Assembly (NCBI RefSeq): GCF_900099645.1
Contig: NZ_FMTL01000003.1
Location: forward strand, 1 to 64,000
DNA: 64,000 nt
Direction: 5' to 3'
From: Pseudomonas peli
Lineage (GTDB): Bacteria > Pseudomonadota > Gammaproteobacteria > Pseudomonadales > Pseudomonadaceae
The notes below the pieces were generated by a model. It saw only the letters and a program-made list of their open reading frames with translations. It was not told the origin of the DNA and ran no database searches. This document shows, in pieces, positions 6,785 to 18,465 of the stretch (position 1 is the stretch's first letter; each line of letters starts with the position of its first letter). Both the position numbers and the translations under genes were made by a program.

Positions 6785-8864
6785 CGCCTTCCTCCTTGAA
6801 TATCAGGTCACTGAGATCTGGGAAGGCATAGTCTTCCTGCTTTTCGCCTCGCAGCGGGATAACTTCGGCAGGTATTTCTTGCTGCACTTTCGCCGGTTTG
6901 AATGCTGTTTTCTGGCGTTCCTGACGCTTTTCCTGCTGCTTGTTCTCACGGATCTGGGTTCCCAGATCCTTCTTGGTCATACCCGTTTTGACCGGACTAG
7001 CATCCTCTGCCTGGGCAACAATGGACTCGATCCGCTCCAGAAGCTTGCCTCTCTCCATTAAGGCCTCCGCCGCCGCGTTTGCATCGCTACGACGTTCCTC
7101 TCTGGACAACAGCCAGACATCCCAGAAGGTCACCCCCCTGAAACGTCGACTACGGTCAGCAAGATCGCAAATCCAGTAATCCTTGAGGCTATTAGATGGC
7201 CGCAGATAGATGTGGTCGGCGCTACGCGGATCGTATGCGACCGTCACCCCTGTCGGCCTACGCCCCTGGCCTCGGTGAAACCAACCCTCCTTGATTGCTT
7301 CCTGGCAGGTGTAGAAGCAGCCGAACAGCCTGATTCCCAGCTCCGAAATCGTGGCCTGATCATGAGGTAAAAGGTTGATCCGGACCAGATCTTCAGGTGC
7401 AGTGCGCAACCGACCAGTTAGGTTGGCCAGCCCCCAACTCCACAGCATGGCAGGTATAGCCGGCAGACCGCCCGGCATACCAGCAGCTCTGTCGTACTTG
7501 CCCAGCGTATGAAAGTTGTTATGCCAGAGTACGCCTGCGATGATGATTCGAGTGAACTCGCCTAGCGTCAGACTGGCATCGAGCCTGTAGTCGTGGCCAC
7601 CTCTTTTCCGACTTGTGGTATCTCCGACCACGCCGCTGGCATAGGGCTTGAAATTCTCCTGTACCGTCCGGAAATAGCGCTCGACGATACCCTTGGCATC
7701 CCCGCGCCTGGCCGGCGCATTCTCGATACGAACACCGAAAGCTTTGGAAAATGCTTCGACCTTGGTGCCGTTTAGTTCGCCCTTGTCGGCCAGAAGCGCA
7801 TCCGGCAAGCCCTTAACCGGCCAATCGCCAACATCGATATCCACGCCATACTGGCGGCAGTACTCGACCTTGTCGGTGACCGTGTTGGCCAAAGCCACCA
7901 TTGCACTAACCCAGGAAGGTCCCTCGAAACCGACGTACATGCCAACAACCATGCGGCTGAACACGTCGATCACCATATACACGACGGGCCTACCGACGAT
8001 GCGGCTGCGATCCTGCTCTGAAATCAGATAGATGTCAGCTACGGTGGCGTCGATCTGATAGCGGTACCCAGGGCCCAGAACTTCGGCCGTCGATGTACTT
8101 GTGATCGGACGGATGTCCTTGGCGAAATCAACGGCGGACATCCTGTTTGGTAACGTTTCCGTGAAGTGGTATTCACGTTTGTAGAAGTAGCGGAACTGCT
8201 CCAAAGTCGGCAGCTCGGCGACAGACCGCATCGGTAAGACTGCGTGGAGCAGATTCAACCCGGATGCGTAAGCGTCTGGGATGGACGGATGTTTTTGCTT
8301 TAGTAAGCGCTCATCGATGACTCGACGGAAAATACGTTCCACGTCCGGTGTGACGTTGCTCCCCCTCCCCTCTCTCACAACCCTGGGTCTGCCCAGCTTG
8401 GCTTGGCTTGGTTTTCGTCGTTTTCCGAGCGCGCCCGAATTGACGTAGTCCGGCAATAAAGCGTTCCTGCACATACCCCGCTGCCAATAGCGCCTCAACA
8501 ACCTGTATGCCGTCTGCTTAGTAACACCATGGCGTTCCATGATACCTATGAGGATTTGCCCTCTTGATTTGCGAATGAACAACCCAGGGTCTTGAGCGAC
8601 ATCCGCAAGCATTTCCCAGGCAGCATCGCGCTTCTGCTGATCAAGAGAGCCTTCCTCCACCTCCCGCAGAACCGCCTCCTCGAATGGGTCAACGATACAC
8701 ACTAGTTCCCCGTCCATCAGCAGACGTTCCAGCTCTACAACCTTTATCGGTTCGGGCAAAGCAGTGTCCGCATCAATGTCGATCCAGACGGCCATCGCGG
8801 CATCCGACCAAATCAGGCGCTTGCGCAACTCCCCCATGCTAAAAACCTGGTTAACGGGCAGCAC
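6777..8864 (-). CDS. tnsB: Tn7-like DDE transposase TnsB (695 aa)
   Basis: TnsB binds the transposon ends and joins the 3' ends to target. The DDE triad is D272 (RYQIDATVADIYL), D360 (LLADKGELNG) and E395 (RRGDAKGIVERYF), each one residue before the recalled Tn7 positions D273, D361 and E396. The GTG start at 8864 is chosen because the resulting N-terminus (VNQVF) aligns with that of Tn7 TnsB; an ATG at 8837 is the alternative. N-terminal HTH segments (KQTAYRLLRRYWQRG) bind end repeats. A basic, Gln-rich C-terminus matches the TnsC-interacting tail. It overlaps tnsA by 14 bases. Confidence 0.95.
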   Translation of the reverse strand: MLPVNQVFSMGELRKRLIWSDAAMAVWIDIDADTALPEPIKVVELERLLMDGELVCIVDPFEEAVLREVEEGSLDQQKRDAAWEMLADVAQDPGLFIRKSRGQILIGIMERHGVTKQTAYRLLRRYWQRGMCRNALLPDYVNSGALGKRRKPSQAKLGRPRVVREGRGSNVTPDVERIFRRVIDERLLKQKHPSIPDAYASGLNLLHAVLPMRSVAELPTLEQFRYFYKREYHFTETLPNRMSAVDFAKDIRPITSTSTAEVLGPGYRYQIDATVADIYLISEQDRSRIVGRPVVYMVIDVFSRMVVGMYVGFEGPSWVSAMVALANTVTDKVEYCRQYGVDIDVGDWPVKGLPDALLADKGELNGTKVEAFSKAFGVRIENAPARRGDAKGIVERYFRTVQENFKPYASGVVGDTTSRKRGGHDYRLDASLTLGEFTRIIIAGVLWHNNFHTLGKYDRAAGMPGGLPAIPAMLWSWGLANLTGRLRTAPEDLVRINLLPHDQATISELGIRLFGCFYTCQEAIKEGWFHRGQGRRPTGVTVAYDPRSADHIYLRPSNSLKDYWICDLADRSRRFRGVTFWDVWLLSREERRSDANAAAEALMERGKLLERIESIVAQAEDASPVKTGMTKKDLGTQIRENKQQEKRQERQKTAFKPAKVQQEIPAEVIPLRGEKQEDYAFPDLSDLIFKEEGDD

Positions 8865-9720
8865 TGCTCAGCCCCTGCAACTCGTAGTGAGGATTGACTG
8901 CAAGGTCTTTCGTACTGAGTTCCCGGTAAGGTTTACCAATGTCGAACAGGAAACAGTGCCTGGCCAGCAATTGGCGAAGCCAATAAAGCGCCTGGCCCGG
9001 CTCCAGTTCGCCAGACACATCCAGTCCTTGAGCAATGGCCGTCAGCCTCCGATCAGGATCACGCCGAAATTCATACAGGAACAGTTGCCGGTAGTGTTCA
9101 AGTTCATCCGCAGAAATATCGTCTTCTGATTGGGCAGGGTAGAGCCATTGAATATTGGCAATTGCCTCCTTTGGCACCTCTCGTTCCGTGACGATGACCC
9201 AAGGAATTCCTTTCTCGAGCCAGTAGCGTCGTTCTAGCTCAAGTCTCTCGATGACTTCAGGCTTCTGCAGGTCGGCGCTGTACTTGGCCTGAATCGCAAC
9301 TGTCGGCCGTTGTTGGTCATCGAAATCCACAAGGAAGTCACTGGTCAGCACTTGTGGAATGCCTTGGTAGCGACCATGGGCAAGACCGATCTCCTCGGCG
9401 ATTCGAACAGTGTCCACGACCATCATCGGAAATTGCTCCCGGATATCGGTGACACGGGGAGACCAGTCCAAAGTCAGGAAAATTGCCAGCTCAAGATCAG
9501 AGAGGAAATGGTGCAGACGGCGAGATTTGCTGCCGAGCAGGCGATGGGAGCGCCCCAGCGAGGACACATCCCTGGTGTAGATGAACGGTTTGTAGTCTGC
9601 CCCCTGGCCTTGACCACGACCTTCCTTGAACCTTTTGTCGATTTGGGCCTGAGTCAGGCCCTTAAATGTCCCAGCCATAAGCAAACCAGCATCCGCATCG
9701 ATGATTTCAACATAGCGCAT
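8851..9720 (-). CDS. tnsA: Tn7-like endonuclease TnsA (289 aa)
   Basis: TnsA cuts the 5' ends of the transposon, which makes transposition cut-and-paste. The restriction-enzyme-like active site is E77 (SDLELAIF), D128 (LTSDFLVDF) and K146 (IQAKYSADL). The intervals of 51 and 18 residues equal those of Tn7 TnsA (E63, D114, K132). The length is near the 273 residues of Tn7 TnsA. All three residues are intact. It is the first gene of the operon and starts only 10 bp inside the innermost end repeat, so TnsB bound to the end may repress it, as proposed for Tn7. Confidence 0.95.
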   Translation of the reverse strand: MRYVEIIDADAGLLMAGTFKGLTQAQIDKRFKEGRGQGQGADYKPFIYTRDVSSLGRSHRLLGSKSRRLHHFLSDLELAIFLTLDWSPRVTDIREQFPMMVVDTVRIAEEIGLAHGRYQGIPQVLTSDFLVDFDDQQRPTVAIQAKYSADLQKPEVIERLELERRYWLEKGIPWVIVTEREVPKEAIANIQWLYPAQSEDDISADELEHYRQLFLYEFRRDPDRRLTAIAQGLDVSGELEPGQALYWLRQLLARHCFLFDIGKPYRELSTKDLAVNPHYELQGLSSAAR

Positions 9721-9729
9721 GCCGGTTTT

Positions 9730-9795
9730 GGATGAAACTTTATTTTAATGGATGACACTTTATTATTATGGATGAATCTTTATTTTCATCCCACA
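9730..9795 (-). repeat. Tn7-like right end with three TnsB-type repeats
   Basis: Three 20-bp direct repeats abut at 9730-9749, 9750-9769 and 9770-9789. Each has the form GGATGAnnCTTTATTnTnAT on the plus strand (AATAAAG on the minus strand). They are followed by CCCACA, so the end reads TGTGGG inwards. TGT...ACA termini and AATAAAG-bearing TnsB sites are known from Tn7. Tn7 has four overlapping sites at its right end; only three are clear here. Confidence 0.9.
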
Positions 9796-9860
9796 TCACG
9801 CCGCATCAGCTGGCTCCTGCTTACTCAACCGTTACGCTCTTGGCCAGGTTACGCGGCTGG
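9796..9860. other. attTn7 target: probable 5-bp duplication and TnsD-binding 3' end of glmS
   Basis: TCACG at 9796-9800 is the expected five-base target duplication next to the end, though its partner copy was not found at a left end. The glmS stop is at 9821-9823. From established Tn7 biology, TnsD recognises roughly the last 30-40 bp of glmS coding sequence. That binding site is inferred from position only. Confidence 0.6.
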
Positions 9861-11671
9861 TCGACGTCGGTGCCCTTGAGCACAGCGACGTAGTAGGACA
9901 GCAGCTGCAGCGGAATGGTGTAGAGGATCGGCGCCAGGGCGTCGTGGATGTGCGGCATGTTCACCACATGGGTGCCCTCGCCATTGCTCATGCCGGCCTG
10001 CTCGTCGGCAAACACCAGCAGCTCGCCGCCACGGGCGCGCACTTCCTGCAGGTTGGATTTGAGCTTTTCCAACAGCTCGTTGTTCGGCGCCACGGTGACC
10101 ACCGGCATATCGCTGTCGACCAACGCCAGCGGGCCGTGCTTAAGCTCGCCAGCCGGGTAGGCTTCGGCGTGGATATAGGAAATTTCCTTGAGCTTGAGCG
10201 CGCCTTCCATCGCCACCGGGTACTGCGCGCCGCGACCGAGGAACAGGCTGTGGTGCTTCTCGGCGAACAATTCGGAGACTTTCTCGACCACGCTGTCCAT
10301 GGCCAGGGCTTCGCCCAGACGGGTTGGCAGGCGGCGCAGTTCGTCCACCAGCTCGGCTTCAAGAGCCTTATCCAAGGTGCCACGCACCTGGCCAAGGGAA
10401 AGAGTCAGCAGCATCAGCGCGACCAGCTGGGTGGTGAAGGCTTTGGTTGAGGCTACACCGATTTCCGGGCCGGCCTGGGTCAGCAGGGTCAGGTCGGATT
10501 CACGCACCAGCGAGCTGATGCCAACGTTGCAAATCGCCAGGCTGGCCAAGTAGCCGCCCTGGCCAGGCGCATACTCCTTGGCATTACGCAGCGCGGCCAG
10601 GGTGTCGGCGGTTTCGCCGGACTGGGAGATGCTGACAAACAGGGTGTCCGGCTGTACCACCACCTTGCGGTAGCGGAACTCGCTGGCCACTTCGATCTGG
10701 CAAGGAATCCCAGCCAGGCCTTCCAGCCAGTAACGGGCGACCATACCGGCGTGATAACTGGTGCCGCAGGCAACGATCTGCACGTTGCGCACCTTGGCGA
10801 ACAGCTCAGCGGCTTGCGGACCGAAAGCCTGAACCAGCACGTGATCGGAACCCAGACGGCCTTCCAGGGTGCGCTGTACGACCTTGGGCTGCTCATGGAT
10901 TTCCTTGAGCATAAAGTGGCGGTACTCACCCTTGTCAGCCGCTTCCGCACCTTCGTGGTATTGCACGCTCTCGCGTACCACCGGCTGGCCGGATACATCC
11001 CAGATCTGCACGCTGTCGCGCTGGATTTCCGCGATATCGCCTTCTTCCAAGTACATAAAACGGTCGGTGACCTGACGCAGAGCCAGCTGGTCGGAGGCGA
11101 GGAAGTTCTCACCCAGGCCCAGGCCGATCACCAGCGGGCTGCCACTGCGGGCGGCGAGCAGACGATCCGGCTGCTTGGCGCTGATCACCGCCAGACCATA
11201 GGCACCGTGCAATTCCTTGACCGCCTCTTTCAGTGCTGCGGTCAAATCCGGCTGAGTTTTCAGCTTGTGGTCGAGCAGGTGCACAATCACTTCGGTGTCT
11301 GTATCGGAGCTGAACACGTAGCCCATGCCCTTGAGCTGGGCACGCAGTTCTTCGTGGTTCTCGATGATGCCGTTGTGCACCACGGCCAGATCATGGCCAG
11401 AGAAGTGTGGGTGGGCATTGCGCTCGCTTGGCGCACCGTGGGTGGCCCAGCGGGTGTGCGCGATGCCCAGGCGACCGGCCAACGGCTCGGCACTTAGTGC
11501 GCTTTCCAGCTCACTGACCTTGCCCACGCGGCGGCGACGGTCGAGGTCGCCTTTATCCGTCAGCAGCGCCACGCCGGCGCTGTCGTAGCCGCGGTATTCC
11601 AGGCGCTTGAGGCCTTCAACCAGCACAGCGGTGATATTGCGTTCGGCGACTGCGCCTACGATGCCACACAT
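9821..11671 (-). CDS. glmS: Glutamine--fructose-6-phosphate aminotransferase GlmS
   Basis: GlmS makes glucosamine-6-phosphate, the first step to UDP-GlcNAc for peptidoglycan and LPS. The start is set at 11671 because AAGGAG lies 6 bases upstream and the product then begins [10 protein letters not shown], placing the nucleophilic Cys at position 2. The frame is open a few codons further upstream, but that would bury the Cys. The N-terminal glutaminase domain ([18 protein letters not shown]) is followed by two SIS domains ([46 protein letters not shown]) and the LAKSVTVE C-terminus. Length is 616 aa (E. coli 609). It starts 10 bases after glmR. Its 3' end is the Tn7-like target. Confidence 0.97.
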   Translation of the reverse strand: MCGIVGAVAERNITAVLVEGLKRLEYRGYDSAGVALLTDKGDLDRRRRVGKVSELESALSAEPLAGRLGIAHTRWATHGAPSERNAHPHFSGHDLAVVHNGIIENHEELRAQLKGMGYVFSSDTDTEVIVHLLDHKLKTQPDLTAALKEAVKELHGAYGLAVISAKQPDRLLAARSGSPLVIGLGLGENFLASDQLALRQVTDRFMYLEEGDIAEIQRDSVQIWDVSGQPVVRESVQYHEGAEAADKGEYRHFMLKEIHEQPKVVQRTLEGRLGSDHVLVQAFGPQAAELFAKVRNVQIVACGTSYHAGMVARYWLEGLAGIPCQIEVASEFRYRKVVVQPDTLFVSISQSGETADTLAALRNAKEYAPGQGGYLASLAICNVGISSLVRESDLTLLTQAGPEIGVASTKAFTTQLVALMLLTLSLGQVRGTLDKALEAELVDELRRLPTRLGEALAMDSVVEKVSELFAEKHHSLFLGRGAQYPVAMEGALKLKEISYIHAEAYPAGELKHGPLALVDSDMPVVTVAPNNELLEKLKSNLQEVRARGGELLVFADEQAGMSNGEGTHVVNMPHIHDALAPILYTIPLQLLSYYVAVLKGTDVDQPRNLAKSVTVE

Positions 11672-11681
11672 AATCTTCTCC

Positions 11682-12449
11682 TTAAGCTTCAACAGCCGCG
11701 CAGATCAGCTTGATGCCGCGCTCGGTCAATTGTTCACGCGCCTCAGGGCTGAGGCGTTCGTCGGTTATCAGGGTATGGATACCGCTCCAGGGCAGCTCCA
11801 GGTTAGGAATCTTGCGGCCGATCTTGTCGCTCTCGACCATCACCACCACTTCACGCGCCACATCCGCCATCACTCGGCTTAGCCCGAGCAATTCATTGAA
11901 AGTGGTGGTGCCACGGTTCAGGTCGATGCCATCGGCGCCAATAAACAACTGGTCGAAATCGTAAGAGCGCAGCACCTGCTCCGCGACCTGGCCCTGGAAG
12001 GACTCGGAATGCGGATCCCAGGTGCCGCCGGTCATCAGCAGCACCGGCTCATGCTCCAGTTCGCTGATGGCGCGGGCCACGTTGAGCGAGTTGGTCATCA
12101 CCACCAGGCCGGGCTTGTGGCCAAGCTGCGGGATCATCGCCGCGGTGGTGGTGCCGCTGTCGATAATGATCCGTGCATGTTCGCGAATGCGCGCCACACC
12201 GGCGCGGGCGATGGCCTGCTTGTACTGAGAGATCGGCTGGATATCGCTGATCAGCTCCTGCGGCATGGGTATGGCACCGCCGTAACGGCGCAGCAGCAGA
12301 CCGCTCTTTTCGAGGGCGGCGAGGTCTTTGCGAATGGTCACTTCCGAGGTGGCGAACGCTTTCGACAACTCGTCCACACTCACTTCGCCTTGCTCGGCGA
12401 GCAGGGCAAGAATGGTGTGGCGACGCTGCGGAGTGTTGCGTTTCGACAT
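11682..12449 (-). CDS. glmR: DeoR-family transcriptional regulator GlmR
   Basis: The N-terminal DeoR helix-turn-helix ([20 protein letters not shown] ... [24 protein letters not shown]) is followed by a sugar-phosphate sensing domain ([23 protein letters not shown]). In Pseudomonas a DeoR gene between glmU and glmS is called glmR and links amino-sugar metabolism to cell-wall precursor supply. The 255-residue length is normal for the family. It is separated from glmU by a terminator and from glmS by only 10 bases, so glmR-glmS are likely cotranscribed and glmR may regulate glmS. Confidence 0.9.
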   Translation of the reverse strand: MSKRNTPQRRHTILALLAEQGEVSVDELSKAFATSEVTIRKDLAALEKSGLLLRRYGGAIPMPQELISDIQPISQYKQAIARAGVARIREHARIIIDSGTTTAAMIPQLGHKPGLVVMTNSLNVARAISELEHEPVLLMTGGTWDPHSESFQGQVAEQVLRSYDFDQLFIGADGIDLNRGTTTFNELLGLSRVMADVAREVVVMVESDKIGRKIPNLELPWSGIHTLITDERLSPEAREQLTERGIKLICAAVEA

Positions 12450-12521
12450 ACTAAGTTTCGATTCGAAAGATATTGGCGCGAATCAAAACCTAATGAAGCT
12501 TTTCCGTCAAGCCTGAAAACG

Positions 12522-12548
12522 ACAAAAGGCGGCAGAGCCACCTTTTGT
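12522..12548 (-). terminator. Terminator between glmU and glmR
   Basis: On the minus strand a near-perfect 12-bp stem (ACAAAAGGTGGC / GCCGCCTTTTGT) around TCT ends in a T-rich arm followed by CGTTTTC. It would end glmU transcripts before glmR. Confidence 0.75.
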
Positions 12549-12577
12549 GTTGTTGCTCACACAGCAGCCAAAGCAGC

Positions 12578-13942
12578 CTACTTGGTGATTTTCACCGGGC
12601 GCTTCCAACCTTCGATATTGCGCTGCTTCGCGCGGCCGACGGCCAGGGTGTTATCCGGCACATCGCCGGTAATCACCGAGCCGGCGCCGGTGGTGGCGCG
12701 GTCGCCCAGCGTCACCGGGGCGACCAGGGCGCTGTTTGAGCCAATAAACACGTCCTCACCCAGTACGGTCTTGAACTTGTTGGCGCCGTCGTAATTGCAG
12801 GTGATGGTGCCCGCGCCGATATTGCTCCGTGCACCGATTTCGGCGTCGCCCAGGTAGCTCAAATGGCCGGCCTTGGCGCCTTCCCCCAACTTGGCGTTCT
12901 TCAGCTCGACGAAGTTACCCACATGGGCTTTGGCGCCCAGCACCGAACCCGGACGCAGGCGGGCGAATGGACCGCAATCGGCACCCTCACCCACTTCGGC
13001 ACCTTCCAGATGGCTGTTAGCTTTAACGATGGCACCTTTGCGCAGGATCGAGTTTTTGATCACGCAGTTCGGCCCGATCTGCACGCCATCTTCGATCACC
13101 ACCTGGCCTTCGAGGATTACGTTGATATCGATCGACACATCACGACCTACCGTGGCTTCACCGCGCAGGTCGAAACGCGCCGGGTCGATCAGGGTTACGC
13201 CCTGCACCATCAAGCGGCGCGCGGCGCGGTACTGATAGTGGCGCTCCAGCTGCGAAAGTTGGATGCGATCGTTGGCTCCCAGCACTTCCATCTCGTCAGC
13301 CGCCTGTTCGGTGGCGACCACCAGGCCATCGGTTACGGCCATGGCGATTACGTCAGTCAGGTAGTACTCGCCCTGCGCATTACTGTTGGACAGCCGCCCG
13401 AGCCAGTCGCCGAGTTTTTTGCCCGGTACGGCGAGAATACCGGTGTTGCCTTCACGGATCAGGCGCTGCTCGGTGCTGGCGTCCTTGTGCTCGACGATGG
13501 CCTTCACCACACCCTGCTCATCGCGCACGATGCGGCCGTAGCCCGTTGGGTCGTTCAGATTGACCGTGAGCAAGCCGAGTTGCTGTTCGCTGACCTGCTG
13601 TAACAGACGCTGCAGGGTTTCCACTTCGATCAGCGGCACATCACCGTAGAGAATCAGCACGCGCTCGGCGCTCAACGCCGGCAGCGCTTGAGCTACGGCA
13701 TGACCGGTGCCCAGTTGTTCGCTCTGCAGCACGAAATTCAGGTCATCCGCCGCCAGTCGCTCGCGCACCAATTCCGCGCCATGGCCGATCACCACATGAA
13801 TGCCTTGCGGTTTCAGCAGGCGGGCGGTGTCGATCACATGGCCAAGCATGGCTTTGCCAGCAACCGGGTGCAGCACTTTCGGCAAGGCGGAACGCATGCG
13901 GGTGCCTTGGCCGGCGGCGAGGATAACGATATCGAGCGACAT
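12578..13942 (-). CDS. glmU: Bifunctional GlcNAc-1-P uridyltransferase / GlcN-1-P acetyltransferase GlmU
   Basis: GlmU makes UDP-GlcNAc in two steps in the cytoplasm. The N-terminal pyrophosphorylase signature [23 protein letters not shown] lies at residues 8-30. The C-terminal half is a left-handed beta helix of hexapeptide repeats ([20 protein letters not shown] onwards), with the acetyltransferase segment [31 protein letters not shown]. The length of 454 aa is standard. It lies just after the atp terminator and begins its own transcription unit. Confidence 0.97.
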   Translation of the reverse strand: MSLDIVILAAGQGTRMRSALPKVLHPVAGKAMLGHVIDTARLLKPQGIHVVIGHGAELVRERLAADDLNFVLQSEQLGTGHAVAQALPALSAERVLILYGDVPLIEVETLQRLLQQVSEQQLGLLTVNLNDPTGYGRIVRDEQGVVKAIVEHKDASTEQRLIREGNTGILAVPGKKLGDWLGRLSNSNAQGEYYLTDVIAMAVTDGLVVATEQAADEMEVLGANDRIQLSQLERHYQYRAARRLMVQGVTLIDPARFDLRGEATVGRDVSIDINVILEGQVVIEDGVQIGPNCVIKNSILRKGAIVKANSHLEGAEVGEGADCGPFARLRPGSVLGAKAHVGNFVELKNAKLGEGAKAGHLSYLGDAEIGARSNIGAGTITCNYDGANKFKTVLGEDVFIGSNSALVAPVTLGDRATTGAGSVITGDVPDNTLAVGRAKQRNIEGWKRPVKITK

Positions 13943-14021
13943 AAGAGCGGATTCCAGGCAGACGAAGGCGGGCTAAATCCCTAGCCCGGCCAACTGAAAA
14001 GGTAAAAACAGCAGGCAAAGA

Positions 14022-14047
14022 AAAAGGGTAGCCAAGGCTACCCTTTT
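14022..14047 (-). terminator. Terminator of the atp operon
   Basis: AAAAGGGTAGCC (14022-14033) and GGCTACCCTTTT (14036-14047) form a perfect 12-bp stem with a two-base centre. It is followed on the minus strand by T-rich sequence, 25 bases after the atpC stop. Confidence 0.9.
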
Positions 14048-14072
14048 ACTCATTTGCGATGAAGCGTCGGAA

Positions 14073-14498
14073 TTAACCGCCGAACTTCTTGCGCAACTGC
14101 TGAACGGTACGCAGCTGAGCCGCGACCTCAGCCAGGTGAGCGGCTGCGGAACCGTAATCGAACTCCGCACCCTTCTCATTCAAGGCATTCTCGGCAGCCC
14201 GGAGGGCTTCCTGAGCAGCAGCTTCATCGATATCGGCAGCACGCTGCACGGTATCGGCGAGAACTTTCACCACACTCGGCTGAACTTCGAGGAAGCCACC
14301 GGAGATGTAGAACACCTCGGTTTCGCCACCCAGCTTGACCAGACGAATCGGACCCGGTTTGAGGTCGGTGATCAGCGGCGCGTGGCCTGGAGCGATACCG
14401 ATATCACCCAAGTTGCCGTGCGCAATCACCATCTCGACCAGACCGGAGAAGATCTCGCCTTCTGCGCTGACGATGTCGCAATGGACTGTCATAGCCAT
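14073..14498 (-). CDS. atpC: ATP synthase F1 epsilon subunit
   Basis: The epsilon subunit of the F1 stalk couples rotation and inhibits ATP hydrolysis. The N-terminal beta sandwich begins [19 protein letters not shown], and the C-terminal helical pair ([15 protein letters not shown] onwards) is intact. The start at 14498 is preferred over 14510 because GAGGT lies at the right distance and gives the usual 141 residues. It is the last gene of the atp operon, 83 bases after atpD; that gap contains a GC-rich hairpin (14556-14573). Confidence 0.95.
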   Translation of the reverse strand: MAMTVHCDIVSAEGEIFSGLVEMVIAHGNLGDIGIAPGHAPLITDLKPGPIRLVKLGGETEVFYISGGFLEVQPSVVKVLADTVQRAADIDEAAAQEALRAAENALNEKGAEFDYGSAAAHLAEVAAQLRTVQQLRKKFGG

Positions 14499-14581
14499 GT
14501 CTAACCTCACGTATCGATCTGTTTAACCACTACTACGTGAATAAACAGACCGTAAGCGCCCGTTGCCGGGCGCACGGGTGA

Positions 14582-15988
<1,407 letters not shown>

Positions 15989-16849
15989 TTAAACCGCGGC
16001 AGCGCCGCCGACGATTTCCGAAATTTCCTGGGTGATCGCTGCCTGACGAGCCTTGTTGTAAACCAACTGCAGGTCTTTGATGATATCGCCAGCGTTGTCG
16101 GTGGCGTTCTTCATTGCGATCATCCGGGCCGCTTGTTCAGCCGCGTTGTTCTCAACCACTGCCTGGTAAACCTGCGACTCCACATAACGCACCATCAAGC
16201 CGTCGAGCAGCTCTTTGGCGTCGGGTTCGTACAGGTAATCCCAGTGGTGCTTGAGTTCTTTATCCGGATCGGCCACCAGCGGAATCAACTGCTCCACTGT
16301 CGGCTTTTGCGTCATGGTATTGATGAACTTGTTCGAGACCACGGACAAACGATCGATGCGACCATCGAGGTAGGCATCGAGCATTACCTTGACGCTACCA
16401 ATCAGATCATTGATCGACGGTTCTTCGCCCAGGTGGCTGATCGCAGCAACGATGTTGCCACCAAAGTTGCGGAAGAACGCCGCGCCTTTGCTGCCAACTA
16501 CGCAGAGATCAATCTCCACGCCTTGCTCGCGATTGCTCGCCATGTCTTTGACCAGAGCCTTGAACAGGTTGGTGTTCAGACCACCACACAGACCACGGTC
16601 CGAGCTCACCACGATATAACCTACGCGCTTAACTTCGCGCTCGATCATGAACGGGTGACGGTATTCCGGGTTGGCGTTGGCCAGATGACCAATCACCTGG
16701 CGGATACGCTCCGCGTAGGGACGGCTAGCAGCCATGCGCATTTGTGCTCTGCGCATTTTGCTGACCGCCACCTTTTCCATGGCGCTGGTGATCTTCTGCG
16801 TGCTTTTGATGCTCGCAATCTTGCTGCGAATCTCTTTTGCGCCTGCCAT
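15989..16849 (-). CDS. atpG: ATP synthase F1 gamma subunit
   Basis: The central rotor shaft of F1. The N-terminal helix [31 protein letters not shown] and the C-terminal signature [21 protein letters not shown] are typical. Length is 286 aa, as in other Pseudomonas. It is 50 bases downstream of atpA and 30 upstream of atpD. Confidence 0.98.
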   Translation of the reverse strand: MAGAKEIRSKIASIKSTQKITSAMEKVAVSKMRRAQMRMAASRPYAERIRQVIGHLANANPEYRHPFMIEREVKRVGYIVVSSDRGLCGGLNTNLFKALVKDMASNREQGVEIDLCVVGSKGAAFFRNFGGNIVAAISHLGEEPSINDLIGSVKVMLDAYLDGRIDRLSVVSNKFINTMTQKPTVEQLIPLVADPDKELKHHWDYLYEPDAKELLDGLMVRYVESQVYQAVVENNAAEQAARMIAMKNATDNAGDIIKDLQLVYNKARQAAITQEISEIVGGAAAV

Positions 16850-16899
16850 TTGACACCTATCGGGTTAGCAAGCGGGGACCTCACGGCCCCCGCTGCGGC

Positions 16900-18444
16900 T
16901 TACCAGGTTTGGGTGGCCTTGAACTTCTCGATACCGGCTTTCAGGCCAGCGTCGATTTCGTCGTTAAAGTCACCCTTCTCGTTGATCTTCGCCAGCAGTG
17001 CGGCGTGATCCCGGTTGAAGTAAGCAATCAGGGCCTGCTCGAATGCACCAATCTTGGCGACTTCGATATCGACCAGGAAACCACGCTCGGCGGCATACAG
17101 CGACAGCGACATGTCAGCGATCGACATTGGCGCATATTGCTTCTGCTTCATCAGCTCAGTAACGCGCTGACCGTGCTCAAGTTGCTTACGAGTGGCTTCG
17201 TCCAGGTCAGAAGCAAACTGGGCGAATGCTGCCAGTTCACGGTACTGAGCCAGAGCGGTACGGATACCACCGGAAAGCTTCTTGATGATCTTGGTCTGTG
17301 CAGCACCACCCACGCGGGATACCGAAATACCGGCGTTGACCGCAGGACGGATACCCGAGTTGAACATGGCCGATTCCAGGAAGATCTGACCGTCGGTGAT
17401 CGAGATCACGTTGGTCGGAACGAACGCGGAAACGTCGCCCGCCTGGGTTTCAATGATCGGCAGAGCGGTCAGGGAACCGGTTTTGCCAGTCACTGCGCCA
17501 TTGGTGAACTTCTCAACGTACTCTTCGGAAACGCGGGAAGCGCGCTCCAGCAGACGGCTGTGGAGATAGAACACGTCGCCTGGGTAGGCTTCACGGCCTG
17601 GCGGACGGCGCAGCAGCAGGGAAATCTGGCGATAAGCCACTGCTTGCTTGGACAGATCGTCATAAACGATCAGCGCGTCTTCACCGCGGTCGCGGAAGTA
17701 TTCGCCCATGGTGCAACCGGCGTACGGTGCAATGAACTGCAGAGCAGCGGATTCGGAAGCGGAAGCCGCGACAACGATGGTGTTAGCCAACGCGCCGTTT
17801 TCTTCCAGCTTGCGTACCACGTTGGCGATGGTCGATTGCTTCTGACCAATGGCTACGTAGACGCACTTAATGCCGCTGTTCTTCTGGTTGATGATGGCGT
17901 CGATGGCCAGAGCGGTTTTACCGATCTGACGGTCACCGATGATCAGCTCACGCTGGCCACGGCCAACCGGGATCATGGCATCGACCGACTTGTAACCGGT
18001 TTGCACCGGCTGGTCGACCGACTTACGCCAGATCACGCCAGGCGCAACCTTTTCAACAGCGTCGGTAGCGACGTTGTTCAGCGGGCCTTTGCCGTCAATT
18101 GGGTTACCCAGTGCATCGACAACGCGACCCAGCAGTTCCGGACCAACCGGAACTTCGAGGATACGGCCGGTGCACTTGGCGCTCATGCCTTCGGCAAGGC
18201 TGGTGTAAGCACCCAGCACAACAGCACCAACGGAGTCTTGCTCCAGGTTCAGTGCCATACCGTAGACGCCGCCCGGGAACTCGATCATTTCGCCGTACAT
18301 TACGTCGGCGAGACCGTGAATACGCACGATACCGTCAGATACGCTGACGACAGTGCCTTCGTTACGGGCTTGAGAGGCGACATCGAGATTCTCGATACGC
18401 CCCTTGATGATTTCACTTATTTCGGAAGGATTGAGTTGCTGCAT
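16900..18444 (-). CDS. atpA: ATP synthase F1 alpha subunit
   Basis: Non-catalytic nucleotide-binding subunit of F1. Walker A ([13 protein letters not shown]) and the signature [14 protein letters not shown] are present, and the start [14 protein letters not shown] is the standard one. Length is 514 aa. It lies 21 bases after atpH. Confidence 0.98.
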   Translation of the reverse strand: MQQLNPSEISEIIKGRIENLDVASQARNEGTVVSVSDGIVRIHGLADVMYGEMIEFPGGVYGMALNLEQDSVGAVVLGAYTSLAEGMSAKCTGRILEVPVGPELLGRVVDALGNPIDGKGPLNNVATDAVEKVAPGVIWRKSVDQPVQTGYKSVDAMIPVGRGQRELIIGDRQIGKTALAIDAIINQKNSGIKCVYVAIGQKQSTIANVVRKLEENGALANTIVVAASASESAALQFIAPYAGCTMGEYFRDRGEDALIVYDDLSKQAVAYRQISLLLRRPPGREAYPGDVFYLHSRLLERASRVSEEYVEKFTNGAVTGKTGSLTALPIIETQAGDVSAFVPTNVISITDGQIFLESAMFNSGIRPAVNAGISVSRVGGAAQTKIIKKLSGGIRTALAQYRELAAFAQFASDLDEATRKQLEHGQRVTELMKQKQYAPMSIADMSLSLYAAERGFLVDIEVAKIGAFEQALIAYFNRDHAALLAKINEKGDFNDEIDAGLKAGIEKFKATQTW

Positions 18445-18465
18445 AGCTCTGCTGCCCCTTCAAAC

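Larger units (their letters stand above)
2019..9795 (-). mobile_element. Tn7-like transposon: tnsABCDE module and right end at attTn7
   Basis: Five genes in the order tnsA-B-C-D-E run from the right end at 9795 away from glmS, exactly as in Tn7. The end reads TGTGGG inwards on the minus strand, has three abutting repeats, and stops 23 bp (middle of a five-base target, 9796-9800) after the glmS stop codon, as expected for TnsD-directed insertion. The supported core is 2019-9795. The genes at 711-1929 are probably cargo, but no left end was found, so the left limit is not known. Confidence 0.9.

Noticed and set aside
11672..11692. Upstream in-frame ATG for glmS (seven extra codons)
   Set aside because: It would bury the catalytic N-terminal Cys, overlap the glmR stop and ignore the AAGGAG sequence.
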